Positions 7,718 to 16,534 of a stretch of DNA of 64,000 nucleotides are shown here, piece by piece (position 1 is the first letter of the stretch; the number at the start of each line of letters is the position of its first letter). Under the pieces are notes generated by a model. The model was not told where the DNA came from. It searched no databases and saw only the letters and a list, made by a program, of their open reading frames with translations. Source of the stretch: Acidobacteriota bacterium (GTDB lineage: Bacteria; Acidobacteriota; Aminicenantia; Aminicenantales; Saccharicenantaceae); assembly GCA_022711665.1 (NCBI GenBank), contig JAKLEN010000002.1, positions 470,001 to 534,000 on the forward strand, written 5' to 3'. A program made the translations under genes and the position numbers.

Positions 7718-8989
7718 ATGCCGTCCACCCGCCGCGCGTTCCTCGAGGCCGGCGCGATCTCGCTGGCCGCCGCCGGACTCGCCCCTCTCTCCGCCCTGCC
7801 GAAGACCCCATCCGGCGCCGGCGGGCCCCAGGAGCTCGAGAACCTCGTCCGGGGGATCGAGCCGCTCGGGACCGGGGACTACGCCGCGCGGATCGAGAAG
7901 GCGAGGCGGCTGCTGGCCGAGCGCGGCCTCGATGCCATCTTCATCGGCGGCGGCGTCAACCTCGTCTACTTCACCAAGGTCCGCTGGTGGCTGAGCGAGC
8001 GCGTCTTCGGCCTGGTCCTCGGCCGCAAGGCCGAGCCGATCTGGGTCTGTCCGGCCTTCGAGGCGCCGCGGGCCCAGGAGCTCGTCCCGGCCGGCCAGGA
8101 GATCCGGACCTGGGAGGAGCACGAGAACCCCTACGCGACGATCGGCGGCGTGCTCAAGGATATCAGCGCGGCGACGGGGACGCTGGGCACGGCCCCGGAC
8201 CTGCGGGCCTTCGAGGTTCACGGCCTGGCCCGGACCCTGACCGCGGCCCGGGTCGTCGACGGCTCGGCCATCACCGAGGGCTGCCGCGGCGTCAAGACGG
8301 CCAGGGAGATCGCCTATATGGACCTGGCCAACCGCGTCACCAAGCTGGCCTTCCGCGAGGGCTTCAAGGCCCTCCGGGCCGGGATGACGGCGCGCGACCT
8401 GGCCGGGGCCATCGCCGCGGCGACCCAGAAGATGGGCGCGCAGGGCGGCGGCGGGCCGCAGTTCGGCCCCAATACCGCCTTCCCGCACGGCTCCCAGGTC
8501 CCCCGGACCCTGACCGGCGGCGACTGCGTCCTCGTCGACGGCGGCTGCTCGGTCGAGGGCTACGGCTCCGACGTCACGCGGACGGTCGTCTTCGGCCGGC
8601 CCTCGGACAAGCAGCGTCGCGTCTGGGACATCGTCCGCAAGGCCCAGCAAGCCGCGCTGGCGGCGGCCCGGCCGGGCGCGACCTGCGAATCCGTAGACGC
8701 CGCGGCCCGCCGGGTCATCGAGGACGCCGGCTTCGGCCCGGGCTACAAGCATTTCGCCCACCGCCTCGGCCACGGCATCGGCCTGGAAGGCCACGAGTAC
8801 CCCTATCTCGTCAAGGGCAACCGGCTCAAGCTGGAACCGGGCATGACCTTCAGCAACGAGCCGGGCGTCTACATCTACGGCGAGTTCGGCATCCGGACCG
8901 AGGACTGCCTGGTCGTCACGGAGAGCGGGGCCCGCCATCTCGGCGGCCTGGAAGCCGTCTCGATCGAAGAGCCGTTCGGCGCCGACTAG
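7718..8989 (+). CDS. Tat-exported M24 metallopeptidase (Xaa-Pro aminopeptidase/dipeptidase type)
   Basis: This 423-aa protein has a twin-arginine leader (STRRAFLEAGAISLAAAG) preceded by AGGAGG. The N-terminal creatinase-like domain (about 50-180) precedes a pita-bread catalytic domain. All five metal ligands are visible: Asp in LVDGG, Asp in GSDVTRT, His in HRLGHGIGLEGHE, Glu in SNEPGVY and Glu in RTEDCLVV. It should remove N-terminal residues next to proline, or split Xaa-Pro dipeptides, in the periplasm after folding in the cytoplasm, consistent with Tat export of a metal enzyme. It is flanked by fbp and, convergently, by a DUF362 gene. Confidence 0.92.
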   Translation: MPSTRRAFLEAGAISLAAAGLAPLSALPKTPSGAGGPQELENLVRGIEPLGTGDYAARIEKARRLLAERGLDAIFIGGGVNLVYFTKVRWWLSERVFGLVLGRKAEPIWVCPAFEAPRAQELVPAGQEIRTWEEHENPYATIGGVLKDISAATGTLGTAPDLRAFEVHGLARTLTAARVVDGSAITEGCRGVKTAREIAYMDLANRVTKLAFREGFKALRAGMTARDLAGAIAAATQKMGAQGGGGPQFGPNTAFPHGSQVPRTLTGGDCVLVDGGCSVEGYGSDVTRTVVFGRPSDKQRRVWDIVRKAQQAALAAARPGATCESVDAAARRVIEDAGFGPGYKHFAHRLGHGIGLEGHEYPYLVKGNRLKLEPGMTFSNEPGVYIYGEFGIRTEDCLVVTESGARHLGGLEAVSIEEPFGAD

Positions 8990-8996
8990 GACCGGA

Positions 8997-10022
8997 TCAG
9001 CCGGCCGCCAGGATTCGGCGGATCTTTTCGGCGTAGGCTTCGCTGGCCGCGTCGGGCGTCTGGATGACGATGGCGGCCGGCGACCCCGCCCCCAGATCGA
9101 GCGTCGCCGCCCAGGCGATCTGCTCCTGGGCGAAGATGGGCGTCTTCATGATGGCGTCGTTCGAGCCAAGGTCCTTGAGGATGGCCAGGCCGACGGCGTC
9201 TACGGCGACCCTGTCGGTGCCGGCCAGGAACACGCCGGCGTCCTTGCGCGGCCCGGTCATCGGCCCCTCGTCGACGAAGGCCGTCAGGCCGTCCAGGACG
9301 ATGAGGGCCGGCTTGTAGACCGTGTTGATCTCGGCGATCATCCGCCGCTGGTTGGGCGAGCCGTGGAGCTGCTTCATGAACTTGTGGCCCTTGCGCGGCA
9401 CGATGCCGACGGAATTCTTGAGGGACATCGAGAAGACCCCGCCGAACTGGTGGGTCTTCAGGCAGCACGTGGAGACGACGCAGCCGGCTTCCACGACCGG
9501 CCGGGCGACGAGGAAGCCGTTCTTCCAGTGCGAGGCCGGCGGGTCGTACGGCGAATAGCCCTTGTCGCCCAGCTCATCGAAGTTCAGCAGCTTGGCGTCG
9601 AAGGAGCCGGCCAGCGCCGGCAGGCCCTTCTTCTCGAAGACCTGGGCGGTCTCCTCGGGACCGCTGCGGTCGCCGATGGACAGGGCCTTGGCCCCCATCT
9701 CGCGGGCGCTCTGGAGGATGGCCCGGAGCGTATCGACGTGGGTCGAGCCCGGCGTCTCGTCGGAGGTGTTGAGGTTGGGCTTGACCAGGACGTTCTTGCC
9801 CTGGAACGGATTGAGATCCATGAGCTCGAGGCACTTCTTGACGCCGTCGGCCCGGGAATCGGTCCTGACCAGTATGACGCGCGACTTGCCGGAGAGATCG
9901 GTCAGCTGGATCTGGCCGGGCCGGGTCCGGCCCCAGCCCCGGCTCCCGAGCGCCAGCCCGCCGGCCAGGCCGGCCCCGGCGGCGAAGAATTCCCTGCGGC
10001 TCATGCCGGTCGTGCGTTTCAT
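8997..10022 (-). CDS. Tat-exported DUF362 protein
   Basis: This 341-aa protein starts MKRTTGMSRREFFAAGAGLAGG, a twin-arginine leader. The body is DUF362: NVLVKPNLNTSDETPGSTHVDTLRAIL, ALSIGDRSG, CLKTHQFGGVFSMSLKNSVG and the C-terminal AGTDRVAVDAVGLAIL. DUF362 proteins are often joined to ferredoxin domains and are thought to act in iron-sulfur or redox chemistry, but no reaction is established. The ATG at 10022 overlaps the stop of the upstream 4Fe-4S reductase-like gene as ATGA and has GGAG eight bases before it, so the two are translationally coupled. A longer reading to 10388 would overlap that gene and is not real. Confidence 0.88.
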   Translation of the reverse strand: MKRTTGMSRREFFAAGAGLAGGLALGSRGWGRTRPGQIQLTDLSGKSRVILVRTDSRADGVKKCLELMDLNPFQGKNVLVKPNLNTSDETPGSTHVDTLRAILQSAREMGAKALSIGDRSGPEETAQVFEKKGLPALAGSFDAKLLNFDELGDKGYSPYDPPASHWKNGFLVARPVVEAGCVVSTCCLKTHQFGGVFSMSLKNSVGIVPRKGHKFMKQLHGSPNQRRMIAEINTVYKPALIVLDGLTAFVDEGPMTGPRKDAGVFLAGTDRVAVDAVGLAILKDLGSNDAIMKTPIFAQEQIAWAATLDLGAGSPAAIVIQTPDAASEAYAEKIRRILAAG

Positions 10023-10702
10023 GTCTTTTCTCCTTGGCCCGGTCCCTGGGCGCCGCGGCAGTCGCGGACGCAGATGCCGCAGATGAACTGGGCCGTGTAG
10101 CCCTTCTTGCGGAATTCCCTGAGGGTTTCGTAGCAGGCCCGGTGGTCGAAGTCCTCCCGCGACTCCCCGATGGCCCGGCAGGGGCAGGCCGCCAGGCAGG
10201 CCCGGCAGTCGCCGCAATCCCGCTCGAGCGGCGCGCCCGACGCGAGCGGCATGTCCGTCAGGACCGTGACCAGGCGGAAGCGCGAGCCGAGCCGCGGATT
10301 GACCAGCAGGTTGTTGCGGCCGAGCCAGCCCAGCCCGGCGGCCCGGCCGACGTGCTTGTGGGAGACGTGAGCCCGCTGGTTGTCCCAATCGACGATCTGG
10401 GAGGCGGCTATCGGCAGGGCCCGGAAGCCGGCCTTCTGGATGCGGTCCGCGACGAGGAGCGCGCCCCGGTCGAGGAGATAGTTGATCTGCCTGTAGTGGT
10501 GGAAGTAGAGCGCTGTCGGGTGATCGGGGATGTCCTCGAGGACCGCGTCGCTCAGCCGCGCCCCCAGCGAGACGGCCCGGTCGAAACGGTCGCGCGTCCC
10601 CGGCTCGAGCAGGAACTCGCCGCGGATCCCGGTGATGTCCGCCACGCCGAAAAGGTCGAAGCCGAGACCGGCGGCAAAGGCCTTCAGGTCTTGATGATCC
10701 AT
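10019..10702 (-). CDS. short QueG-like 4Fe-4S protein
   Basis: This 227-aa protein resembles the N-terminal and ferredoxin portion of epoxyqueuosine reductase QueG (DUF1730 plus 4Fe-4S), including GWLGRNNLLVNPRLGSRFRLVTVLTD. The cysteine set CGDCRACLAACP is a full CxxCxxCxxxCP cluster; a second set is HRACYE plus CGICVRDC. QueG proper is longer (about 350-390 aa with HEAT repeats), so this is a truncated relative. It may instead supply electrons to the coupled DUF362 protein, an inference from the ATGA overlap. It has no signal peptide, whereas its partner is Tat-exported. Confidence 0.8.
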   Translation of the reverse strand: MDHQDLKAFAAGLGFDLFGVADITGIRGEFLLEPGTRDRFDRAVSLGARLSDAVLEDIPDHPTALYFHHYRQINYLLDRGALLVADRIQKAGFRALPIAASQIVDWDNQRAHVSHKHVGRAAGLGWLGRNNLLVNPRLGSRFRLVTVLTDMPLASGAPLERDCGDCRACLAACPCRAIGESREDFDHRACYETLREFRKKGYTAQFICGICVRDCRGAQGPGQGEKT

Positions 10703-10820
10703 GGCTTTCTCCCCTTGTCCGGGCGCGGAGCCATTCTATCGGCGCATCGGCCGGCCTGTCAACGGCAAGCTCTTCACTTCGCCCCGGCGGCCCGGAGCGG
10801 CTTCAATCCTCGATAAAACG

Positions 10821-10849
10821 TTGACAACTTCCCCGCGACGAAGGAATAT
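10821..10849 (+). promoter_or_regulatory. promoter of the barrel-like protein
   Basis: A consensus TTGACA (10821-10826), a 17-bp spacer and GAATAT (10844-10849). The leader contains GGGAGG ahead of the ATG at 10876. Confidence 0.6.
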
Positions 10850-10875
10850 ACCGGCAACGAAGGGAGGGCACCGAA

Positions 10876-12141
10876 ATGAGGAACGTTTCCGTCCCCGGCG
10901 TCGCCGCTGCGCTCATCATCGCCTTCGTCCTCTCCCCTCTCGGGCTCGCCGCCCAGGAGACGCGTGGCGCGACGGTCATCGTCACCAAGCTCAATGGAAG
11001 CCGGCAGAGCGGCGAACTCATCGCCGTCAAGCCCGACTCCCTGCTCCTGTTGAGCCCTGCGGGCGGGGATATCAGCGTCGGTCGCGGCGAGATCCAGAAG
11101 GTGAGGATCGTCCGGAAAAGCCCGACGGGGTTCCTGATCCTTTTCGGGGCCCTGGCCGGGGCCGGGGCGATGGGTTCGAACGCCGGCCAGGACAACGATT
11201 TCCTGGGGCTGGCCGCCTGCATCGGCGGCGCCCTGGGCGCGCTCGGCGCGACGGCCGGCGGCGCTTTCATGAGCATCGACAGGGAGCTTGTCCTGGCCGG
11301 GGAGGCGGACGACGACGTGGCCGCCCGCCTGGATATTTTGAGAAGATATTCGCGCGAGGCCCGGTCGGCGGAGGCGGCCAGCCCGCGCCGGCGGCCCCGA
11401 TTCCGGTTGGGCTTCGGTTCGGCCATGTCCTTCCGGTCCGAGAGATGGGGATCGCGCCTGACGGACGTTCCCTGGATATTCCGGGGCGACGTTCCGCCGG
11501 GGGAGGAAGGCCCCCATGTCGGCTCTCTGATGCAAGGCCGGCAGATCGGGCTCGATTGGGCTTCCTGGGGCCCCGTCAGCCTGGCTTACGATTGGGCGGA
11601 ACATTGGTCCTCGGAGATCGAGCTTTTCTTCCGGGGCGAGGAGCGGCAGGGCTACGGCTGGACCGAAGCGCGCTTCGTCTCAACGGCCGACGGCCTGACC
11701 TATCGGGCCTCTATCGGGTACGACCAGGTGGCCAAGTTCAGCGCCGTGCTCGCCGGCTTGAGCTATCGTCCGATCGCGGCCGTCCGCGGCGGACGGTGGT
11801 CCGTCGAGCTCGGGGCCGCGGCCGGTCCGGCCCGGATCTCGGCCGAATCCTCCTACATGACCATCCCGGCCGAGAAAAAGACCGTCCTGTCGTATCGGAT
11901 ACACGCCGCGGCGGATCGCTTTCTTAATCGGAATCTCTTCCTGGGGGTCTTCTGCAGCTATCGCCGCTGCCAAGCCACGTTCTCCGACGCTGTCGGAACG
12001 GCGGAAGCGAGCTTCTGGGAGGTGAACGACACCCTGAACGAGGGAGAACCCATCGTCCGCCCGGTCCAGGTGACGATCCCCTCCCAGTCCTACTCCTTCA
12101 GCGGCGTGACATATGGCGTGCGGATCGGATTCAGGATCTGA
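10876..12141 (+). CDS. exported two-domain protein: small beta domain plus barrel-like domain
   Basis: This 421-aa protein has a signal peptide ending GLAAQE. Residues about 32-75 (VTKLNGSRQSGELIAVKPDSLLLLSP) look like a small LSm/SH3-like strand set. A glycine-alanine hydrophobic stretch follows (FGALAGAGAMGSNAG ... AACIGGALGALGATAGG), which may be one or two membrane helices. The last 230 residues alternate like an outer-membrane beta-barrel and end in an aromatic/hydrophobic strand (GVTYGVRIGFRI). I recognise no named family. A similar strand set (VVLKDGSRFRVVSSW) occurs in the lipoprotein at 46511-48178. Function unknown. Confidence 0.75.
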   Translation: MRNVSVPGVAAALIIAFVLSPLGLAAQETRGATVIVTKLNGSRQSGELIAVKPDSLLLLSPAGGDISVGRGEIQKVRIVRKSPTGFLILFGALAGAGAMGSNAGQDNDFLGLAACIGGALGALGATAGGAFMSIDRELVLAGEADDDVAARLDILRRYSREARSAEAASPRRRPRFRLGFGSAMSFRSERWGSRLTDVPWIFRGDVPPGEEGPHVGSLMQGRQIGLDWASWGPVSLAYDWAEHWSSEIELFFRGEERQGYGWTEARFVSTADGLTYRASIGYDQVAKFSAVLAGLSYRPIAAVRGGRWSVELGAAAGPARISAESSYMTIPAEKKTVLSYRIHAAADRFLNRNLFLGVFCSYRRCQATFSDAVGTAEASFWEVNDTLNEGEPIVRPVQVTIPSQSYSFSGVTYGVRIGFRI

Positions 12142-12163
12142 GGATCCGGTCCCGCGCCGCTCC

Positions 12164-12192
12164 TTGACCCATTGTCCGGGCGGCGTTATCAT
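12164..12192 (+). promoter_or_regulatory. promoter of the M61 peptidase
   Basis: TTGACC (12164-12169), a 17-bp spacer and TATCAT (12187-12192). The leader has GGAGG before the ATG at 12219. Confidence 0.6.
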
Positions 12193-12218
12193 TCGGCTTC
12201 CCGAACGGAGGAAACCCC

Positions 12219-14054
12219 ATGAAAACGATCGAGCGCCCGCGCCCCGGCGGCCGAATTCTCCCCGTCCTGCTTGCCATCCTGGCCTGCGCTGCCGTCACCC
12301 TCCCGGCCGCCGCGCCGGTCCGCGCCGCGGCGGCGCCGTCCCTGTCCCTCACGGTGTCCATGGAGCGTCCCTCGACCCACTATTACCACGTCGTCTTCCG
12401 GGCCGAGGGCCTGGCCGGCGACGTCCAGGATTTCAAGATGCCGGTCTGGACGCCGGGCTACTACCAGATCATGGACTACGCCAAGAACGTCAAGGACTTC
12501 CGGGCCGAGGACGGCGCCGGACGGCCGCTCGCCTGGGACAAGACGGCCAAGAACACGTGGCGCGTCCGGACGGGCCGGGCCGCGGCGGTCGTCGTGAGCT
12601 ACGACGTCTACGCCTTCAACCGCTTCGTCGCCGCGAGCTACCTCGCCGATGACGGCGGCTTCATCACCCCGGCCGGCGTCTTCATGCACGCCGCCGGCCT
12701 CCTGGGCCGTCCGGTCACGGTCAGCGTCCGGCCCGCCCCGGGCTGGACGCAGGTCTCGACGGGGCTCGATCCGGTCGCGGGGCGTCCCGGGACGTTCGCC
12801 GCCCCCGACTTCGACACCCTCTACGACTGCCCCTTCCTGATCGGCCGCCAGGAGATACTGACATTCGAAGCCGCCGGCCGGCCCCACACGGTCGCCGCTT
12901 ACGATCTCGGCTCCTTCGACCGGGCCCGGTTCACCGGCGACCTGGCCAGGATCGTCGAGGCGGCCGCGGCGCTCATGGGCGATCTGCCCTATCGCCACTA
13001 CACGTTCCTGGTCATCGGTCCCGGCGGCGGCGGGCTCGAGCACCTGAACTCGACGGCCGTGACGCTCAACCCCGCGTCGCTCGACGATGCCGGTGGCTAC
13101 AAGCGCTGGCTGACCTTCGTCGCCCACGAGTATTTCCACCTCTTCAACGTCAAGGCCATCCGGCCCCTGACCCTCGGGCCGTTCGACTACGACCGCGAGA
13201 ACTACACCGACCTGCTCTGGTTCTCCGAGGGCGTGACCGTCTATTACGAGCACCTCCTGCTCAACCGGGCCGGATTGATGGCCCGCGACGAGGTCCTCGA
13301 CCGCCTCGGCTCGACCATCGCCGTCTACGAGAACGCCCCCGGGCGCGCCCACCAGCCGGCCCGCCTCTCGAGCCTCGACGCCTGGAACGGCTATTTCGGC
13401 CGGAGCGAGCACGTCTCCAACACGACCATCTCCTATTACGACATCGGCTGCGGGCTGGGACTCCTGCTCGACCTCGGGATCCGGGAGGCCTCGAAGGGCC
13501 GCGCCTCGCTCGACGACGTGATGCGGACGCTCTACCGGACCTATTACCGGGACAAGAAGCGCGGCTTCACGGCCGCCGAGCTGCGCCAGGCCTGCGAGCG
13601 GGCCGCGGGCGCGCCCCTCGCCGAGATCTTCGAGACCTGCGCCGAGACGACCGAACCCTGGGACTACGCCAGGTATCTGGCCGGCGCCGGCCTGGCCATC
13701 GACCTCGAGCCCCGGCCGTCCGCCCGGCCCTGGTTCGGCGCCCTGACCCAGGACCGCAACGGGAGCGGCGTGATCTCGGCCGTCGAAGAAGGCTCGCCCG
13801 CCTCGCGGGCCGGCCTGAGCGCCCAGGACGAGATCCTGGCCCTCGACGGCGCGCGCCTGACGCCGCGCCCGCTCCAGGAGATCCTCGGCCGCTTCAAGCC
13901 CGGCGACAAGGTCCGCGTCCTCTACTCCCGGCGCGGCCGGACGGCCGAGGCGGAAATCGAGCTGGGCCGGAAGGCCGAGCCGAGCTGGCGCATCACTCTG
14001 CTCGCGGATCCGACCGCTGCGCAAAAGGCGCTGCTCGACGCCTGGCTGAAATAG
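12219..14054 (+). CDS. exported M61-family (glycyl) aminopeptidase with PDZ domain
   Basis: This 611-aa protein has a signal peptide (LPVLLAILACAAVTLPAAAPVRAAA). The N-terminal beta-sandwich of the family (MPVWTPGYYQIMDYAKNVKDF) is followed by the gluzincin catalytic domain with HEYFH as the zinc site and the third-ligand Glu in LLWFSEGVTVYYE. A PDZ domain sits at about 505-590 (ISAVEEGSPASRAGLSAQDEILALDG). This is the standard M61 layout and length. It should cleave N-terminal glycine or alanine in the periplasm. GGAGG lies before the ATG. Confidence 0.93.
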   Translation: MKTIERPRPGGRILPVLLAILACAAVTLPAAAPVRAAAAPSLSLTVSMERPSTHYYHVVFRAEGLAGDVQDFKMPVWTPGYYQIMDYAKNVKDFRAEDGAGRPLAWDKTAKNTWRVRTGRAAAVVVSYDVYAFNRFVAASYLADDGGFITPAGVFMHAAGLLGRPVTVSVRPAPGWTQVSTGLDPVAGRPGTFAAPDFDTLYDCPFLIGRQEILTFEAAGRPHTVAAYDLGSFDRARFTGDLARIVEAAAALMGDLPYRHYTFLVIGPGGGGLEHLNSTAVTLNPASLDDAGGYKRWLTFVAHEYFHLFNVKAIRPLTLGPFDYDRENYTDLLWFSEGVTVYYEHLLLNRAGLMARDEVLDRLGSTIAVYENAPGRAHQPARLSSLDAWNGYFGRSEHVSNTTISYYDIGCGLGLLLDLGIREASKGRASLDDVMRTLYRTYYRDKKRGFTAAELRQACERAAGAPLAEIFETCAETTEPWDYARYLAGAGLAIDLEPRPSARPWFGALTQDRNGSGVISAVEEGSPASRAGLSAQDEILALDGARLTPRPLQEILGRFKPGDKVRVLYSRRGRTAEAEIELGRKAEPSWRITLLADPTAAQKALLDAWLK

Positions 14055-14127
14055 CCGGCCCCTTCAAGCGCCGCCCTGAACCAAGTGCCGCCGCGACCCG
14101 GAAAAGCGGCCGGACGGACGATCGCGC

Positions 14128-14156
14128 TTGAACGGACCCCGCCCGTGGGGTAAATT
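14128..14156 (+). promoter_or_regulatory. leaderless-type promoter of the C69 dipeptidase
   Basis: TTGAAC (14128-14133), a 17-bp spacer, TAAATT (14151-14156), then only seven bases (GGGGGGC) to the ATG at 14164. The G-run could also serve as a poor ribosome site if transcription began further upstream. Confidence 0.5.
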
Positions 14157-14163
14157 GGGGGGC

Positions 14164-15708
14164 ATGAAGAACGCTCTGAAGCCGCTCGCCGCTCTCGAGT
14201 CCCTCGTCCTCGCGATCGCCCTGCTGATCCTGCCAGGCCACGCGGCGCCGGCCGGGAGCGCGCCGATCCTTGCCGCGCCGGCCGCCCCTGGGGAAGGCGG
14301 CGAGGACGGCGAGTGCTTCACGGTCCTCGTCGGCAAGAAGGCCAGCGCCGACGGCGCGGTCATGGTCGCCCACAACGAGGACGACCGCGGCGCCATCATC
14401 GTCAACGTGCGCAGGATCCGCGGCCGCGACGGCGGCTCGGTCCGCCGCGTCGACCTGGGCAAGGGCGCCGTCCACGAGACCGACAGCCGGACCAACGGCT
14501 TCCTCTGGATCGAGGCCACGACCCAGGAGTTCGCCGACAGCTTCGTCAACGAGCACGGCGTCGCCGTCACCTCCGACAGCTGCCCGTCGCGGGCCCTGGC
14601 CGAGGACTTCACCGACGGTGGCATCGGCTGGATGCTCCGCCGGATGATGGCCGAAAAGGCCGGCTCGGCCCGCGAGGCCGTCCGCCTGGCCGGGGAGCTC
14701 GTCGAGCGCTACGGCTACCGCTCCTCGGGCCGGACCTACTCCATCGCCGACAGGAACGAGGCCTGGATGCTGGCCATCCTGCGGGGCCGCCGCTGGTACG
14801 CCCAGCGCGTGCCCGACGACGAGGTGGCCGTCATCCCCAACTACTACACCATCCGGCGGATCCGCCCCGGCGACGCCGAAAACTTCATGGGCAGCCCCGA
14901 CATCGCCGAGTACGCCGCCCGCAACGGCTGGTACGACCCAGCCCGGGACGGCGAGTTCGACTTCAAGAAGGCCTTCGACCGGCCCTCCTCCCGCAAGCCG
15001 GCCGAGGACGGCAACGTCCTGCGCCACTGGCGCGGCCTGAACCTGGTTACGGGGCGGGAGTGGCCGCTCGACGGCGACTATCCCTTCTCCGCCAAGCCGG
15101 CCCGCAAGGTTACGGCCGCGGGCCTGATGGCCATCATGCGCGACCATTACGAGGGCACCGAGTACGACGCCACGAACGGCTACAGGACCGGCACGCCGAA
15201 CCGGACCCGCTTCCGGACGATCTGCACGGCCTCGACCATCAGCTCGTTCGTCGTCTCGCTGCGGCCGGACATTCCCGAGCCCCTGGCGGCCGCGGTCTGG
15301 CTGGCCTTCGGCAAGCCCGATACGACGATCTACGTGCCCCTCTATTACGGCGTGGGGGTCCTGCCCCCGGCGGCCGGGCTGGGGTCCGGCACGCCGGACG
15401 ACGCCGTCATGGCCCGCCAGCACTTCGAGGACGGCGAGTTCCAGGCCGCAAAGGCCGGGCTCCTGAACACCCTGGTCCTCGAGCTCGAGAAGGCCGCCGA
15501 AGGGGACTACGGCAACGCGCACCGCAGGATCGCCCGGCGGCTCTTCCCGGCGGAGAGATCGTTCCTGCGGTCGCAGCCGAAGTTCGAGAAAAAGTTCGCC
15601 GCCCTCTACGCCAAGGACAAAGCCGGGGCGCAGAAGCTGCTCGACGATTACGTGGCCGCGGCCTTCCGCAAGACCGCCGGCCTGACCGGACGGCTGCTGG
15701 GCCGATAG
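14164..15708 (+). CDS. exported C69-family dipeptidase
   Basis: This 514-aa N-terminal-nucleophile hydrolase carries a signal peptide. The mature start is marked by the expected Cys in GECFTVLVGKKASADGAVMVAHNEDD, very close to the C69 consensus in which the Cys becomes the N-terminal nucleophile after processing. Further family blocks are VNEHGVAVTSDSC, YSIADRNEAWML, and FRTICTASTISSFVVSLRPDIPE. C69 enzymes split dipeptides, and an exported one fits the peptidase theme of the window. The ATG at 14164 is preferred to the TTG at 14128, because the latter falls in the -35 element. Confidence 0.92.
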   Translation: MKNALKPLAALESLVLAIALLILPGHAAPAGSAPILAAPAAPGEGGEDGECFTVLVGKKASADGAVMVAHNEDDRGAIIVNVRRIRGRDGGSVRRVDLGKGAVHETDSRTNGFLWIEATTQEFADSFVNEHGVAVTSDSCPSRALAEDFTDGGIGWMLRRMMAEKAGSAREAVRLAGELVERYGYRSSGRTYSIADRNEAWMLAILRGRRWYAQRVPDDEVAVIPNYYTIRRIRPGDAENFMGSPDIAEYAARNGWYDPARDGEFDFKKAFDRPSSRKPAEDGNVLRHWRGLNLVTGREWPLDGDYPFSAKPARKVTAAGLMAIMRDHYEGTEYDATNGYRTGTPNRTRFRTICTASTISSFVVSLRPDIPEPLAAAVWLAFGKPDTTIYVPLYYGVGVLPPAAGLGSGTPDDAVMARQHFEDGEFQAAKAGLLNTLVLELEKAAEGDYGNAHRRIARRLFPAERSFLRSQPKFEKKFAALYAKDKAGAQKLLDDYVAAAFRKTAGLTGRLLGR

Positions 15709-15736
15709 CCGGCGGCCCCGCGGAACGGGGCCGGGA

Positions 15737-16351
15737 TCAGCGCCTGGCCCTGAGGATGTAGAGGTTATGGTCGCGGAGGAACGTCTCCACCCGGACCAGC
15801 TCGAAGACCGACCGTCCGATCATCCTCTCCACTTCGTCCCGGGCCAGGAAGTGGCCATGGGCGTCCTTGAACCTGGCCGGATCCCTGTCCATGACGACAA
15901 CCGGCGCGCCCGGCTTCATCGCGGGCAGGAGGCCGGCCAGGAGCTCGACCGGCCGCTCCAGGTCGTGGAAGACGTTGACCATGAAGGCCATGTCCAGCGA
16001 GGCGGGCGGGAAGCGGGGGTCCTCCAAGGCGCCCAGGACGGTCTCGATGTTCGAGACCTTCTCGCTCTCGCATCTCCGTTCGATCGCCGCCAGGGCGGAG
16101 CCGGAGATGTCGTTGGCGTAGACCTTCCCCGACTTGCCCACGCCCTGGGAGAGCCAGAACGTGAAATACCCCTGGCCCGCGCCGATCTCTCCGATGACCA
16201 TGCCGGGCTTGACCCCGGTCGCTTCCATGACCTTATCGGGTTGCTCGATCTTGTCGCGGGCGGCGTCGCGCGACTGGGCCGGGCCCGGCGACGCGACGAG
16301 GCTCAACAGGATGAACGGCCAAAGCGCTCTTTTCCCGACCATCTTGATCAT
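15737..16351 (-). CDS. exported class I SAM-dependent methyltransferase
   Basis: This 204-aa protein has a basic start plus hydrophobic segment (GKRALWPFILLSLVASPGPAQS), a signal peptide or anchor. The Rossmann core follows: motif I VIGEIGAGQGYFTFWLSQ, the acidic loop VYANDIS, LDMAFMVNVFHDL and VVVMDRDPARFKD. Exported SAM methyltransferases are odd because SAM is cytosolic, but similar exported proteins are annotated in other diderms; substrate unknown. The ATG at 16351 has GGAAGAG about ten bases upstream. It diverges from the gene at 16535. Confidence 0.85.
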   Translation of the reverse strand: MIKMVGKRALWPFILLSLVASPGPAQSRDAARDKIEQPDKVMEATGVKPGMVIGEIGAGQGYFTFWLSQGVGKSGKVYANDISGSALAAIERRCESEKVSNIETVLGALEDPRFPPASLDMAFMVNVFHDLERPVELLAGLLPAMKPGAPVVVMDRDPARFKDAHGHFLARDEVERMIGRSVFELVRVETFLRDHNLYILRARR

Positions 16352-16469
16352 GGCTGAGCTCTTCCTTTTGCCATAAACACAGGCAACTTTTATGCCACCA
16401 TTCCGCCCCTGTAAAGTACCGGTCTCCGCATAGCTTCTTTACATTCGATGTACAAATCCCGCCGCCGCG

Positions 16470-16498
16470 TTGACAACGGTTCCGCCGCTTCCTATAGT
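16470..16498 (+). promoter_or_regulatory. strong sigma70 promoter of the ATC-hydrolase-like gene
   Basis: A consensus TTGACA (16470-16475), a 17-bp spacer and TATAGT (16493-16498), one base from the ideal -10. The leader ends with GGGAGGAG. Confidence 0.75.
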
Positions 16499-16534
16499 GA
16501 ACATGTATCCATAAGAAAAGGGGAGGAGATCAAC

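Noticed and set aside
6299..8938. 879-residue reading frame on the minus strand
   Set aside because: It spans the complement of fbp and the M24 peptidase across their promoters; no motif is visible.
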